Positions 17,524 to 26,383 of a DNA stretch of 64,000 nucleotides are shown piece by piece. Every line of letters begins with the position of its first letter. Positions within the stretch are counted from its first letter, which is position 1. The notes beneath the pieces are model-generated. The model searched no databases. It was not told the DNA's origin and was given only the letters and a program-made list of their open reading frames with translations. Position numbers and translations under genes: made by a program. The DNA is from Bacillota bacterium (lineage in GTDB: Bacteria > Bacillota > Clostridia > Lachnospirales > Lachnospiraceae): the NCBI GenBank assembly GCA_023418475.1, contig JAEZZO010000085.1, positions 1 to 64,000 of the forward strand. Reading direction: 5' to 3'.

Positions 17524-18747
17524 ATGAAAGAGAGATTTTTAAGATATATAGCAATCGATACAGAATCAGACGATACGGTTCCGGGACAAATTCCCTCAAC
17601 AAAAGGACAATGGACACTGGCCAATCTGCTGGTTGAAGAATTGAAGGAACTTGGAGCAGAGGATGCTTACGCGGATGAATTCTGTACCGTATACGCTCAT
17701 TTTGCTGCAACCGAGGGCATGGAGGAGAAGGCTTCTTTTGGATGTATAGCTCATATGGATACAGTATTATTCGGTAAGGATATTAAACCCCGTGTGATAG
17801 ATAATTATGACGGTAAGGATGTAGAATTGGAAGACGGTACGATTATGGAGGTGTCTAGACATCCAGAGCTTCCGGGATTGAAGGGAAGAAGTCTGATTGT
17901 AACAGATGGTACAACAATCCTGGGTGCGGATGATAAAGCCGGAATTGCCGCAATTATGGGAATGTGTGAGAAACTGAGCAAAGAAGCAATACCACATGGG
18001 CGAGTATGCGTTGCGTTTACTCCGGATGAAGAAGTAGGGAATGGAGTTACAAAATTTAATTTAGAGAAATTCGGTGCGGATTATGCGGTAACTGTGGACG
18101 GCGGAAGTGAAAATGCAATTGAATATGAGAACTTCAATGCGGCTTCTGTTAAAATTGAAATAAAAGGTATTCCGGCACATCCGGGCTCAGCAAAAGGCAC
18201 CATGATCAATGCAGCAAAGCTTCTGTATGAATACCATAGTATGCTTCCGGAGAAGGAGTGTCCGGAACTTACTGAAGGCAAGGAAGGCTTTTACCATTTG
18301 ATGCATCTGGAAGGAGCCATGGCAAAAGCTGGTTCCTCCTATATTATCAGAGAATTTGATCAGGAAAAGTATGAGTATAGAAAAGAATTCATGAAAAAAA
18401 TCGGAAAACAGCTCAACCAAAAATATGGAAAGGATCTGGTTTCGGTATCTATAGAGGATAGCTATTTTAACATGGCACAGGTGATTAATCAATATCCGCA
18501 GATACTCCTAAATATTGAGCAAGCTATTAAAAATGCAGGTATGACCCCCGAATATTTCCCGATACGCGGAGGGACGGATGGCTGTAGATTATCCTTCATG
18601 GGTCTTCCTTGTCCTAATCTGGGTGCAGGCGGTTATGGATTTCATGGCAAGAGAGAACACTGTACAGTCGAAGGAATGGAAAACTCGGCACAGGTACTGT
18701 ATGAGCTGGTTAAAATCTATTCCGGTATGGAGAAAGCAGCAAAATAA
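17524..18747 (+). CDS. pepT: Peptidase T (tripeptide aminopeptidase)
   Basis: 407-residue cytoplasmic di-zinc peptidase of family M20B that releases the N-terminal residue from tripeptides. Motifs: IDTESDDTVPGQIPSTKGQW at the N-terminus, AHMDTV near residue 77 (zinc His and Asp), GADDKAGIAAIM near 136 (bridging Asp), TPDEEVGNG near 170 (catalytic and metal Glu), VDGG near 195, and IRGGTDGCRLSFMGLPCPNLGAGGYGFHG near the end (last zinc His). An ATG at 17512 is in frame but includes the GGAGG (17514-17518) that fits the ATG at 17524, so the latter is preferred. A strong terminator follows. Together with the M18 enzyme it serves peptide utilisation. Confidence 0.94.
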   Translation: MKERFLRYIAIDTESDDTVPGQIPSTKGQWTLANLLVEELKELGAEDAYADEFCTVYAHFAATEGMEEKASFGCIAHMDTVLFGKDIKPRVIDNYDGKDVELEDGTIMEVSRHPELPGLKGRSLIVTDGTTILGADDKAGIAAIMGMCEKLSKEAIPHGRVCVAFTPDEEVGNGVTKFNLEKFGADYAVTVDGGSENAIEYENFNAASVKIEIKGIPAHPGSAKGTMINAAKLLYEYHSMLPEKECPELTEGKEGFYHLMHLEGAMAKAGSSYIIREFDQEKYEYRKEFMKKIGKQLNQKYGKDLVSVSIEDSYFNMAQVINQYPQILLNIEQAIKNAGMTPEYFPIRGGTDGCRLSFMGLPCPNLGAGGYGFHGKREHCTVEGMENSAQVLYELVKIYSGMEKAAK

Positions 18748-18810
18748 GAGGATAACCATGCGAATACATCGTCTGGAAATTATGGATTTGAATAATATAT
18801 TCTTATTATG

Positions 18811-18846
18811 ACAAGTGAAACGCTTTATTGTTTCACTTGTTTTTTA
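18811..18846 (+). terminator. Intrinsic terminator after pepT
   Basis: Perfect 11-bp stem (18811-18821 with 18830-18840), 8-nt loop, followed by a run of Ts. Confidence 0.88.
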
Positions 18847-19033
18847 TATTACATAAGAAAGTTCGTCCTATGTAATAAAACCCCTCCGGTAGGATGCGCA
18901 GCTACGCGTGCGGAACAAAAGCTGTGCATTATAGCTTTATGATCGCGAGAGTGGGAGTGAACACACATTCTTCATCCGAATTGCAGTTTTTGAGATTAAA
19001 TGTCGATAAAGTTTATAAAATGTACTTTTGTTC
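18847..19033. other. Intergenic repeat-like segment
   Basis: Between the pepT terminator and the HD-GYP promoter. It contains a TTACATA/TATGTAA dyad near 18849-18876 and a GC-richer stretch 18880-18965 starting CCCCTCCGGTAGGATGCGCAGC, loosely like segments at 13690, 47640 and 56580. No ORF is supported. Confidence 0.4.
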
Positions 19034-19098
19034 TTGTAACCGGATAAAAAATTTGTTATAATCTAATGAATAATAGAATATTCGAACGTGACGTAGAA
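19034..19098 (+). promoter_or_regulatory. Promoter and conserved leader of the HD-GYP gene
   Basis: TTGTAA (19034-19039), 17-base spacer, TATAAT (19057-19062) with a TG extended -10. The following 36 bases (CTAATGAATAATAGAAT..TCGAAC..GTAGAA) are nearly repeated at 30672-30736 before the TetR gene, giving about 50 identical positions of 65 without gaps. Confidence 0.8.
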
Positions 19099-19175
19099 TT
19101 CCAAAATATTGAAATATGGTGAATGATTCAGGGGATAATTGACCGGATTTGGAAGCTTATATAGGAGGAGTTACT

Positions 19176-20618
19176 GTGCGGAGTGGAAATAACATCAATG
19201 TCTTGGAAGTGAAAGAAAGAGCGGCATATGAAAGGTTGAGTATTCCGCTTGCTCTTTACCAGCTGGTAAACGATAAGGTGATTACACTGGTAGTATCTGA
19301 AGGGCTGTGTGAAATGATCGGGAAGGACAGAGAGTCTCTTACCCGGCATTTTAATAATGATATGTTTGGAATTGTGCACCCTGAAGATGTCGAGATGCTG
19401 GCACAGATTGGTTATCGGTTTGCTCATGACAAAGGCGTCTATGATGTTATTTACAGGATGAAATTATATGGCAAGGAAGAGTATCGCCTGGTTCATACAG
19501 TCGGTAAAATTCAATACACTGTTTCCGGTGTACGGACGGCATTCTTTACATATTTTGACGTAACAGAGGTAAATAAGAAGATTATTGATAATTCATCAGA
19601 AATAAATAATCCAAAAGTGGACTTTTTTAACGAAAACCTTGGACCAATGGTTGTGATTGCACAGAAAGATCAACGACTGTTATATTATAATCAGGCAGTC
19701 TGCAGGATGATTCCGCCAAAAGTTAATTTTGACAGTGGTATAACCTATCAGCAATTCTTTTATCCGGATTTTCCGGAAGGAATTAAGGGTTTGAGGGATG
19801 CCGTAAATTGCGGGCCAAGAGTTGTAAAAGAACCATACACAAATCGTGATTTGGAGATTAGTGTGATAGCGTCGACCTGGAATAAAGAAAGAGCATACGT
19901 TATTTATTTCTATGAATTACTATCTTCCGGGGAAAAAGAGCGGGAGATGGAGCTTGAATTGGCAAGGAATAATGCGGTTGAAGCTAACAGGCACTTGCAG
20001 GCAGCTGTTTTGAAGGAAAGGGAGAAGGTGGAAGCAATCCTGGTTCAAACGATTCTGGCTGTCAGTAAAACATTAGATGCGAAAGATCCTTATACCTGCC
20101 GCCATTCGGAACGTGTAGCAAAATATGCTTCGGCGATTGCACAAAAATTGAACTGGAGTGATAAGAGGATAAATAATATTTATCATATCTCTTTGGTGCA
20201 TGACATCGGGAAAATAGGTATCCCGGATGCACTATTAATGAAACCTACCTCACTGACAGCCAATGAATACGAAATAATAAAAGGGCATGTAACCATTGGG
20301 AGTAATATTTTGCATGATTTTACTGCAATTGAAAAAATATATGAGGGTATTTTATATCATCATGAAAGATATGATGGCTGCGGGTATGTATTCGGTTTAA
20401 AAGAACAGGAGATACCGATAGAAGCGCGCATCATTGGAATTGCAGATGCGGTGGATGCGATGTATAGTACCAGACCTTATCGGGAGAGGCAGGATGTTGA
20501 ATATATTATTAAAGAGCTGGTAGATGGAAGTGGGAAGCAATTTGATCCGGAGCTGGTGGACATTATGCTGGAACTGATACAGACAGGATTACTTGAATTA
20601 GATCCAGATAATATATAG
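19176..20618 (+). CDS. PAS-HD-GYP protein, probable cyclic di-GMP phosphodiesterase
   Basis: About 480 residues, soluble. Two PAS-like regions (about 20-130 and 135-250; the first includes FGIVHPEDVEMLAQIGYRF) are followed by a coiled coil and a complete HD-GYP domain. Metal and catalytic motifs are RHSERVAKYA, HDIGKIGIPDALL, HVTIGSNIL, HHERYDGCGYV and IADAVDAM. The signature GYP is GYV here, while the HD residues are intact, so hydrolysis of c-di-GMP to GMP is plausible. A frame exists from a TTG at 19149, but AGGAGG (19163-19168) lies within it and 7 bases before a GTG at 19176, which is the chosen start. A chemoreceptor gene starts 71 bases downstream. Confidence 0.9.
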   Translation: MRSGNNINVLEVKERAAYERLSIPLALYQLVNDKVITLVVSEGLCEMIGKDRESLTRHFNNDMFGIVHPEDVEMLAQIGYRFAHDKGVYDVIYRMKLYGKEEYRLVHTVGKIQYTVSGVRTAFFTYFDVTEVNKKIIDNSSEINNPKVDFFNENLGPMVVIAQKDQRLLYYNQAVCRMIPPKVNFDSGITYQQFFYPDFPEGIKGLRDAVNCGPRVVKEPYTNRDLEISVIASTWNKERAYVIYFYELLSSGEKEREMELELARNNAVEANRHLQAAVLKEREKVEAILVQTILAVSKTLDAKDPYTCRHSERVAKYASAIAQKLNWSDKRINNIYHISLVHDIGKIGIPDALLMKPTSLTANEYEIIKGHVTIGSNILHDFTAIEKIYEGILYHHERYDGCGYVFGLKEQEIPIEARIIGIADAVDAMYSTRPYRERQDVEYIIKELVDGSGKQFDPELVDIMLELIQTGLLELDPDNI

Positions 20619-20689
20619 ACAAGCAATAGGCGACTAATAGGGAAAGGAAAGTATGATTATTGTTAATTAAATATCATACAGGAAGAAAC

Positions 20690-21985
20690 ATGAAGCTGTT
20701 TAAGAAATCAAAGAAAGAAAAAGAAGACATATCTCTTGTGATTGATAATCTTGAAAGAGAAGAAACCATCGACAGTATACGCAAGAAAGAATCATGTCTG
20801 AATGAAACGCTGATGCAGGTGAATAATTTACTGCAGTATATGACCAACCTTGATTATGTGAAGAATATGGTATTAGATGCCAGAAAACAATCGGATATGA
20901 TAGCGGCAACAGCAGCGAACAGTGAAGAAATGGCTGCCTCAACAGAGGAAATATCAAGTTATGTGCAGGAATCCAGCAGCAAAATTCAAAGTACAATGAA
21001 AGAGACAAGAGCTTGTATTAGTCAGGTGGGACAAACTTTTGATACGATTGAGAAGAATATTGAAGAAATTGATGTGGCAAAGGACCTTATTCTTAAGGTT
21101 CAGTCAGAGACCGATAAAATCAAAGATATGGTGACTGTTATTAAATCGGTTGCCGACAGGACGAATTTACTCTCCCTTAATGCATCAATTGAAGCCGCCA
21201 GGGCAGGAGAGCACGGCAGAGGGTTTGCAATCGTAGCGGAAGAAATTAAGAAATTATCGGAGAATACAAAGGAACAGGTTGGATTTATTCAGAAAACAGT
21301 AGTGGGATTAAATGAAAACATTGAAACTGCGGCAAGAGAAATGCAGCAGATCGTAAATGCTTTCTCTGGTTCAAAAATATCCATAGAAAATGCTTCGGGC
21401 GGAATGGGACTGATTACAAGGACAATGGAAGAAGTGAATGAAAACTTACTTACGATATCTGCTAATGTGGAGGAGCAATCAGCTGCAACAGAAGAAATAT
21501 CAGCAAATCTGCAGTCAATCAGCGAAAAATCAATCTATCTCGGTGAAGAAGCGGATCGAACAGGAAAAGCCTTTTTTGACATCTCGATGAAAGCAGATAA
21601 GGCAAGAATTACAGCATATGGATGTAATGAGAATTTGGATAGTATTTCAATGATAGAGATAAGTATCACGGATCATATGATGTGGAAGTGGAGAGTCTAC
21701 AATATGATCATGGGATATATTACTTTGGATATTTCTGCAGTGGGAGATCATCATGGATGTAGATTAGGTAAATGGATAGAGACATTAGATTGCCGGGACA
21801 CCAAAGTGAAGACGATTATTGATCAGATTGAATTTCCGCATGCGGAAATTCACAATGCTGCGAAAACAGCAATCCAGGAATATACAAAGGGCAATTTAAG
21901 TATAGCTGAACATAAATTAGCCGAAATAGAGAAAAACTCAGCTACAGTAGTCGCACTACTGAATGAGCTTAAGAAAGTACTATAG
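20690..21985 (+). CDS. Soluble methyl-accepting protein with C-terminal zinc-binding CZB domain
   Basis: About 431 residues without any membrane segment. Residues 60-305 are a chemoreceptor signalling coiled coil; the tip is recognisable in [20 protein letters not shown] and [16 protein letters not shown]. Residues 315-431 are a CZB (chemoreceptor zinc-binding) domain: [22 protein letters not shown] and FPHAEIH supply the 3-His/1-Cys zinc ligands. Such proteins sense zinc, hypochlorous acid or redox in the cytosol and can control c-di-GMP enzymes, fitting its place between an HD-GYP and a GGDEF gene. The frame extends to a TTG at 20660; the ATG at 20690 follows AGGAAG by about 5 bases and is preferred. 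Confidence 0.9.
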   Translation: MKLFKKSKKEKEDISLVIDNLEREETIDSIRKKESCLNETLMQVNNLLQYMTNLDYVKNMVLDARKQSDMIAATAANSEEMAASTEEISSYVQESSSKIQSTMKETRACISQVGQTFDTIEKNIEEIDVAKDLILKVQSETDKIKDMVTVIKSVADRTNLLSLNASIEAARAGEHGRGFAIVAEEIKKLSENTKEQVGFIQKTVVGLNENIETAAREMQQIVNAFSGSKISIENASGGMGLITRTMEEVNENLLTISANVEEQSAATEEISANLQSISEKSIYLGEEADRTGKAFFDISMKADKARITAYGCNENLDSISMIEISITDHMMWKWRVYNMIMGYITLDISAVGDHHGCRLGKWIETLDCRDTKVKTIIDQIEFPHAEIHNAAKTAIQEYTKGNLSIAEHKLAEIEKNSATVVALLNELKKVL

Positions 21986-22164
21986 AATATTGCTTTCCTG
22001 CTATATAATAGAATGAGGCGATCAGATCATGGCCATCTTATTTGTCGATGGTCATAATTTATTGGAATTGAAAACCCATCAATCCTGTCGGATGGCCTAT
22101 ATGATTGCATCGGGTGTGGATTGACTATACAATTGGGGAACTTATTGATTTTAGGAGAAGACAT

Positions 22165-23262
22165 ATGGATCTGTATAGCATAATATATAAAAAGTGCAGA
22201 AAATCTTTCATAAGAATTGCATTTTTTCTTTCCGCCGTGAACTTGTTTTTAGAAATCACAATGTCAATTTTATTAATTAAGCAGCACCCGGAGTTGATTA
22301 AATTAGATTTGACAAGCTATTGTATGCTTTATATAGTGGTTCCATCGCTCATTAACTTTACCTGCTGTATCTTAGGAGGGTTACTAGCCTCGTCAAATCG
22401 ATTCTCAGAACGAAAAAGAAATTATATAGCAGTTCTCACATTATCCGGTATCTGCTTTACGATGTCTTGTGTACATAATGTGTATTCTGTCCTTTCTTGT
22501 ACTCTTTGTTTTCCGATCTATGTCAGTGTTTTGTTCTCCGATAAAGAAATGACAAAAAAAATTTCGATTATATCCTTTTTTATGGTATGTATCAGTACTG
22601 TCTTTGCCGGCTTTGACGGAAGAGCGAATGATAAATTATTGTTTGTGGATCTATTTATTACGATCGATTTGGTAGTAAGCTCTTATCTGATTGCAAGGTA
22701 TTTGTTAAGATTGGAGATAGAAAAACATATCCTGCTAAAGGAGAGCAATCTTAAGCAAATTCAACTTACGGAACAGCTGAAATATGATGCATTAACCGGT
22801 TTGTACAATATGAGTACTTTTTATAGTATGCTAAGTACTGCAATAGAAAGGGAAAAAATACCGTTTAGTGTAGCAGTGATAGACATTGATGATTTTAAGA
22901 AAGTAAATGATACTTATGGCCATGATAATGGAAATAGTGTATTAATTTATTTAGCCAGACTGCTAGAAACCCATTGCTGTGCAATGGGGGATGTCTTTCG
23001 TTATGGAGGAGAAGAATTTACTGTAATCTTCCGGAATATGACTGCGCAGGAAGTGAAACCAGTGATGGAAGATATGCAACATATTTTTGAGAAATATCAA
23101 TTTGAGTTTTCAAATCAGTCCGGAATTACATTTAGCTGTGGAATTGATACTGCTCTTGACAAACAAATGAAACCGAGAGATTTATTTAACCGAGCAGATG
23201 AAGCAATGTATGAGGCAAAGGCTTCCGGTAAAAACATGACGGTTATATACAGTAAGATGTAG
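22165..23262 (+). CDS. Membrane-bound diguanylate cyclase (GGDEF)
   Basis: About 365 residues. The first 190 contain around five to six hydrophobic segments with no extracellular domain, followed by a GGDEF domain from about residue 205 (DALTGLYNMSTFYSML, VIDIDDFKKVNDTYGHDNGN, FRYGGEEF). The active-site signature is GGEEF, a functional variant, so synthesis of c-di-GMP from GTP is expected. The RxxD inhibitory site normally just before it is absent (CCAMGDVF), suggesting no product feedback. The ATG at 22165 follows TAGGAG by 8 bases; the longer frame from 22105 has no ribosome site. It forms a synthesis/breakdown pair with the HD-GYP gene two positions upstream. Confidence 0.9.
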   Translation: MDLYSIIYKKCRKSFIRIAFFLSAVNLFLEITMSILLIKQHPELIKLDLTSYCMLYIVVPSLINFTCCILGGLLASSNRFSERKRNYIAVLTLSGICFTMSCVHNVYSVLSCTLCFPIYVSVLFSDKEMTKKISIISFFMVCISTVFAGFDGRANDKLLFVDLFITIDLVVSSYLIARYLLRLEIEKHILLKESNLKQIQLTEQLKYDALTGLYNMSTFYSMLSTAIEREKIPFSVAVIDIDDFKKVNDTYGHDNGNSVLIYLARLLETHCCAMGDVFRYGGEEFTVIFRNMTAQEVKPVMEDMQHIFEKYQFEFSNQSGITFSCGIDTALDKQMKPRDLFNRADEAMYEAKASGKNMTVIYSKM

Positions 23263-23320
23263 TCGGCATACACTGTCGTTACAGTTTAACCATCCGCTAA
23301 ACTGTAACCTTCTTTGCTTT

Positions 23321-24370
23321 TTAAGCCTTAATTGCCCAGCGTAATTTTGCACATCGAGCTCTACTGTTGGAATTACATTCCGAAGCACTTGGCCGTATGG
23401 CTACAGGAGCAATTTCTTTATAGACGCCTTCCCGGTAAAAATGCTGGAAAGATTTCTTGACAAGACGATCCTCTCCAGAATGGAACGTAAGGATGGCGGC
23501 ACGTCCGCCTTCTGCCATAGCAGCAGGAAGCTTTTCCAAGAACTCATAAAGCACTTCAAACTCATTATTAACATCAATTCGCAGTGCCTGAAAGCACCTT
23601 TGGCAGGATTTTTTGATTTCCTCATTTCTATCCTTTTCCGGAATGAATTTTAATGCAGCCTGGATGATTTGCTGAAGCTGGCTTGTTGTTTTTATTTCAG
23701 TACCCTTTCTTACGGCGGATATTATGGCGCGGGCGATTTCTGTCGAATGAGGTTCATCCGCGTTCTCAAGCAGCATACCATATAATTCATCCTGCGAAAT
23801 GGACTTTATACGATCTGCTGCGGAGATGCCCTTAGACGGATTTAAGCGTAAGTCCAGCGGTCCATCGGTCTTATAAGAAAAACCTCTTTCAGGATTATCA
23901 ATTTGCATAGAAGAGACACCTAGATCGGCTAAAATAAAATTTAAGGGTCCCGATAAGGTGGTTATCTGATCTATATTTGAAAAGTTTAATTGCCGGATCG
24001 TCAAAATCTCAGGACCATATCCTAAATGCTCCAGACGTTCCCATGTACGGGGCAACTCGATGGGGTCTACATCGATAGCATATAAATGTCCCTTCGCATT
24101 CAGACATTTCAGCATCTCCAAGGTATGGCCGCCGTAACCTAAGGTTGCGTCTAACCCGGTTTGTCCGGGAGTGATTTTTAATATTTCCAGGATTTCGTTT
24201 ACACATATGGAACGATGCATACCGGCAGGAGTACTGCCCTTTTGAATAACCTTAGCCACTGTATCGGCATATAACTCCGGCTGCAATTCCTTATATTTAT
24301 CTTTAAAAGCTTTTGGATGAGTCCCTTTATATCTGGGGCGACGCTGATGTTTTTGTTCTTGTTGATCCAT
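23321..24370 (-). CDS. RsmH-family 16S rRNA m4C1402 methyltransferase (orphan paralogue)
   Basis: 349-residue SAM-dependent methyltransferase of the RsmH/MraW family. Evidence: HRSICVNEILEI, GLDATLGYGGHTLEML (SAM motif I), LADLGVSSMQIDNPERGFSY with the family signature DGPLDLRLNPSKGISA, AILTFHSGEDRLVKKSF, and the C-terminal NSRARCAKLRWAIKA. The chromosomal rsmH normally sits at the head of the mra/dcw cell-division cluster, which is absent here, so this looks like a second copy with an extra basic N-terminus of about 45 residues. AAGGTGG lies 7 bases before the ATG at 24370; the frame runs further up to 24505 without support. Target base is assumed, not shown. Confidence 0.85.
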   Translation of the reverse strand: MDQQEQKHQRRPRYKGTHPKAFKDKYKELQPELYADTVAKVIQKGSTPAGMHRSICVNEILEILKITPGQTGLDATLGYGGHTLEMLKCLNAKGHLYAIDVDPIELPRTWERLEHLGYGPEILTIRQLNFSNIDQITTLSGPLNFILADLGVSSMQIDNPERGFSYKTDGPLDLRLNPSKGISAADRIKSISQDELYGMLLENADEPHSTEIARAIISAVRKGTEIKTTSQLQQIIQAALKFIPEKDRNEEIKKSCQRCFQALRIDVNNEFEVLYEFLEKLPAAMAEGGRAAILTFHSGEDRLVKKSFQHFYREGVYKEIAPVAIRPSASECNSNSRARCAKLRWAIKA

Positions 24371-24694
24371 TTTTGTTTCCACCTTTTCTATCTCAGTTTT
24401 ATGGATACATACATCCGTAGTACAATATAGCATTATATAGCGATGAAGCTGCACTTTGAATATCCTTGCCGTATATATGATATCAAATACATACCGTAAA
24501 AGCAAATGTATCTAAGAATTATATAAAAATAGTTAGTACCTGCGAACAGTTATCATAAATATTTATAGCATAAGAGCACAAAGTAATTTGTATTGCATGG
24601 ATTGGCATCTCCATGTACAATAATCTTGACAGATAACTTTGTTCAAGCACTTTATTTTTAATACGATTAGATTGAAGGGAATGAGAGGCTAAGG
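24371..24694. other. Divergent intergenic region between RsmH-like and DbpA-like genes
   Basis: About 320 AT-rich bases holding both promoters. A consensus TTGACA lies at 24626-24631 on the plus strand, but no good -10 is found at the ideal distance (CTTTAT at 24650 is the best). No further gene is seen. Confidence 0.35.
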
Positions 24695-26146
24695 ATGGAT
24701 ATTAGTAGTTTTCGAGATTTTAAAATCAGTGAGGATATCATAAAAGCACTTAATTGTCTGGAATATGTTATACCTACACAGGTTCAGGCCAGGGTTATCC
24801 CTCCTGCATTAGAAAAAGTTGATCTTATTGTACAGGCGCAGACTGGCAGCGGTAAAACGGCCTCTTATGCGATTCCGATCTGTGAAACAATAGAATGGCT
24901 GGAGAACAAACCACAAGCACTCATATTAACTCCCACAAGAGAACTCGCTGTTCAGGTGAAAGAGGATTTTATCAATATAGGCAGACTGAAACGAATAAAA
25001 GCGGTGGCAATTTACGGACGTCATCTGTTTTCTGTTGAGAAAACGGAATTGAAGCAAAAAAACCATGTAGTTGTGGGTACGCCGGGACGTGTAATGGATC
25101 ATATAAGGAAAGGTACGCTGTTATTAAGTCAGTTGGATTTTTTGATCATTGACGAAGCGGATCGAATGCTTGCTATGGGATTTATCAGTCAGGTGGAAGA
25201 TATCATAAAAGAACTGCCTGGGGAACGAGTTACAATGTTGTTTTCAGCGACTATGCCGGATGAAATTAAAAGGATAGCATCAAATTATATGAAAAATCCC
25301 GTAAGTATTGATATTAGTGAGGGTGGCATTACAACTGCCGATATTAGTCATACTCTATATCGTACGGAGGAAGAAGAGAAGTTTGAGCTGCTTTGCGATG
25401 TAACAATACTTGAAAAGCCGGATCGCTGTATGATTTTTTGCAGTACCAAGGATCGAGTGGATATGGTATGTAACCGTCTGGTGGATTTAGGCTATCCATG
25501 TATTAAGATACACGGCACAATGGAACAGGAGGATCGTTTTCTGGCAATGAGAAGATTTAAAAGCGGCGAGTACCGTTACTTGGTTGCTACAGATGTGGCA
25601 GCAAGAGGAATTGATGTAGAGAATATTTCCCTGGTGATTAACTATGATATTCCTATGAACTGTGAAAACTATGTTCACCGTACCGGAAGAACGGGACGTG
25701 CCGGACAAAAAGGGAAAGCCATAACCTTTATTGTTCCAAGGCAAATCAGATATTTACAGGACATCGAAGCATTAATAGGATTTGAAATTCCGGAATTAGA
25801 GAAACCGTCCAAGGAGGAAGTGTCACTTCAGAGATCAGCTTTTGAGAAAAAGCTATATACGGCTGCTCCGGTTAAGAAACAAAGAAGTGATCGATTAAAC
25901 AAAGAGATAATGAAATTGCGTTTTAGCGGCGGAAAGAAAAAGAAACTCAGGGCAACCAATTTTGTCGGAGTAATATCCAACCTGGAGGGAATGAATGCGG
26001 AGGATATCGGAATAATAACCATACTAGACACACTAACCTATGTGGAAATATTAAACGGAAAAGGTCCTATGGTGCTCGAAGCAATGAAGGATACGAAGAT
26101 TGGCGGTAAGTTATTGAAGGTATCCAAAGCTATCGACAATCGGTAG
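24695..26146 (+). CDS. dbpA: DEAD-box RNA helicase, DbpA/YxiN type
   Basis: 483-residue ATP-dependent RNA helicase. The two RecA domains show the Q motif ([11 protein letters not shown]), AQTGSGKT near 49, PTRELA, DEADRML near 152, [16 protein letters not shown] and [10 protein letters not shown]. After a basic linker ([12 protein letters not shown]) the C-terminal 70 residues ([20 protein letters not shown] to [12 protein letters not shown]) form the DbpA/YxiN RNA-binding domain, which recognises hairpin 92 of 23S rRNA. Its role is thus late assembly of the large ribosomal subunit. GAGAGG lies 8 bases before the ATG. The divergent neighbour is an rRNA methyltransferase homologue, so the pair has a ribosome theme. 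Confidence 0.92.
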   Translation: MDISSFRDFKISEDIIKALNCLEYVIPTQVQARVIPPALEKVDLIVQAQTGSGKTASYAIPICETIEWLENKPQALILTPTRELAVQVKEDFINIGRLKRIKAVAIYGRHLFSVEKTELKQKNHVVVGTPGRVMDHIRKGTLLLSQLDFLIIDEADRMLAMGFISQVEDIIKELPGERVTMLFSATMPDEIKRIASNYMKNPVSIDISEGGITTADISHTLYRTEEEEKFELLCDVTILEKPDRCMIFCSTKDRVDMVCNRLVDLGYPCIKIHGTMEQEDRFLAMRRFKSGEYRYLVATDVAARGIDVENISLVINYDIPMNCENYVHRTGRTGRAGQKGKAITFIVPRQIRYLQDIEALIGFEIPELEKPSKEEVSLQRSAFEKKLYTAAPVKKQRSDRLNKEIMKLRFSGGKKKKLRATNFVGVISNLEGMNAEDIGIITILDTLTYVEILNGKGPMVLEAMKDTKIGGKLLKVSKAIDNR

Positions 26147-26275
26147 AATGTGTCATTGGATAGTGATAGAGAAAAAACCAGGAATGAATACAGGTATATC
26201 AAAGTATGGATAAAAATGACAGAGCAAATCTTTGATAGCAGAAATCAACGAAAGCATGATAAAAAAATAGAGATG

Positions 26276-26284
26276 TGTTATAAT
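26276..26284 (+). promoter_or_regulatory. Extended -10 promoter of the hybrid kinase gene
   Basis: TGT followed by TATAAT (26279-26284), 100 bases before the start codon, with no good -35. The context GTTATAATTTA resembles the GTTATAATCTA of the HD-GYP and TetR promoters. Confidence 0.5.
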
Positions 26285-26383
26285 TTAGGATATAAGAGGG
26301 AAAGCTTTTATGTCCTTTTTTTATGACAATAAGAAAGATTTTGACATCGGATTTGACAGAGAGACTGAAATGGAGTGCGGGAC

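Noticed and set aside
22031..22126. 31-codon ORF starting MAILFVDGHNLLEL before the GGDEF gene
   Set aside because: No ribosome site, and it ends within the leader of the next gene.
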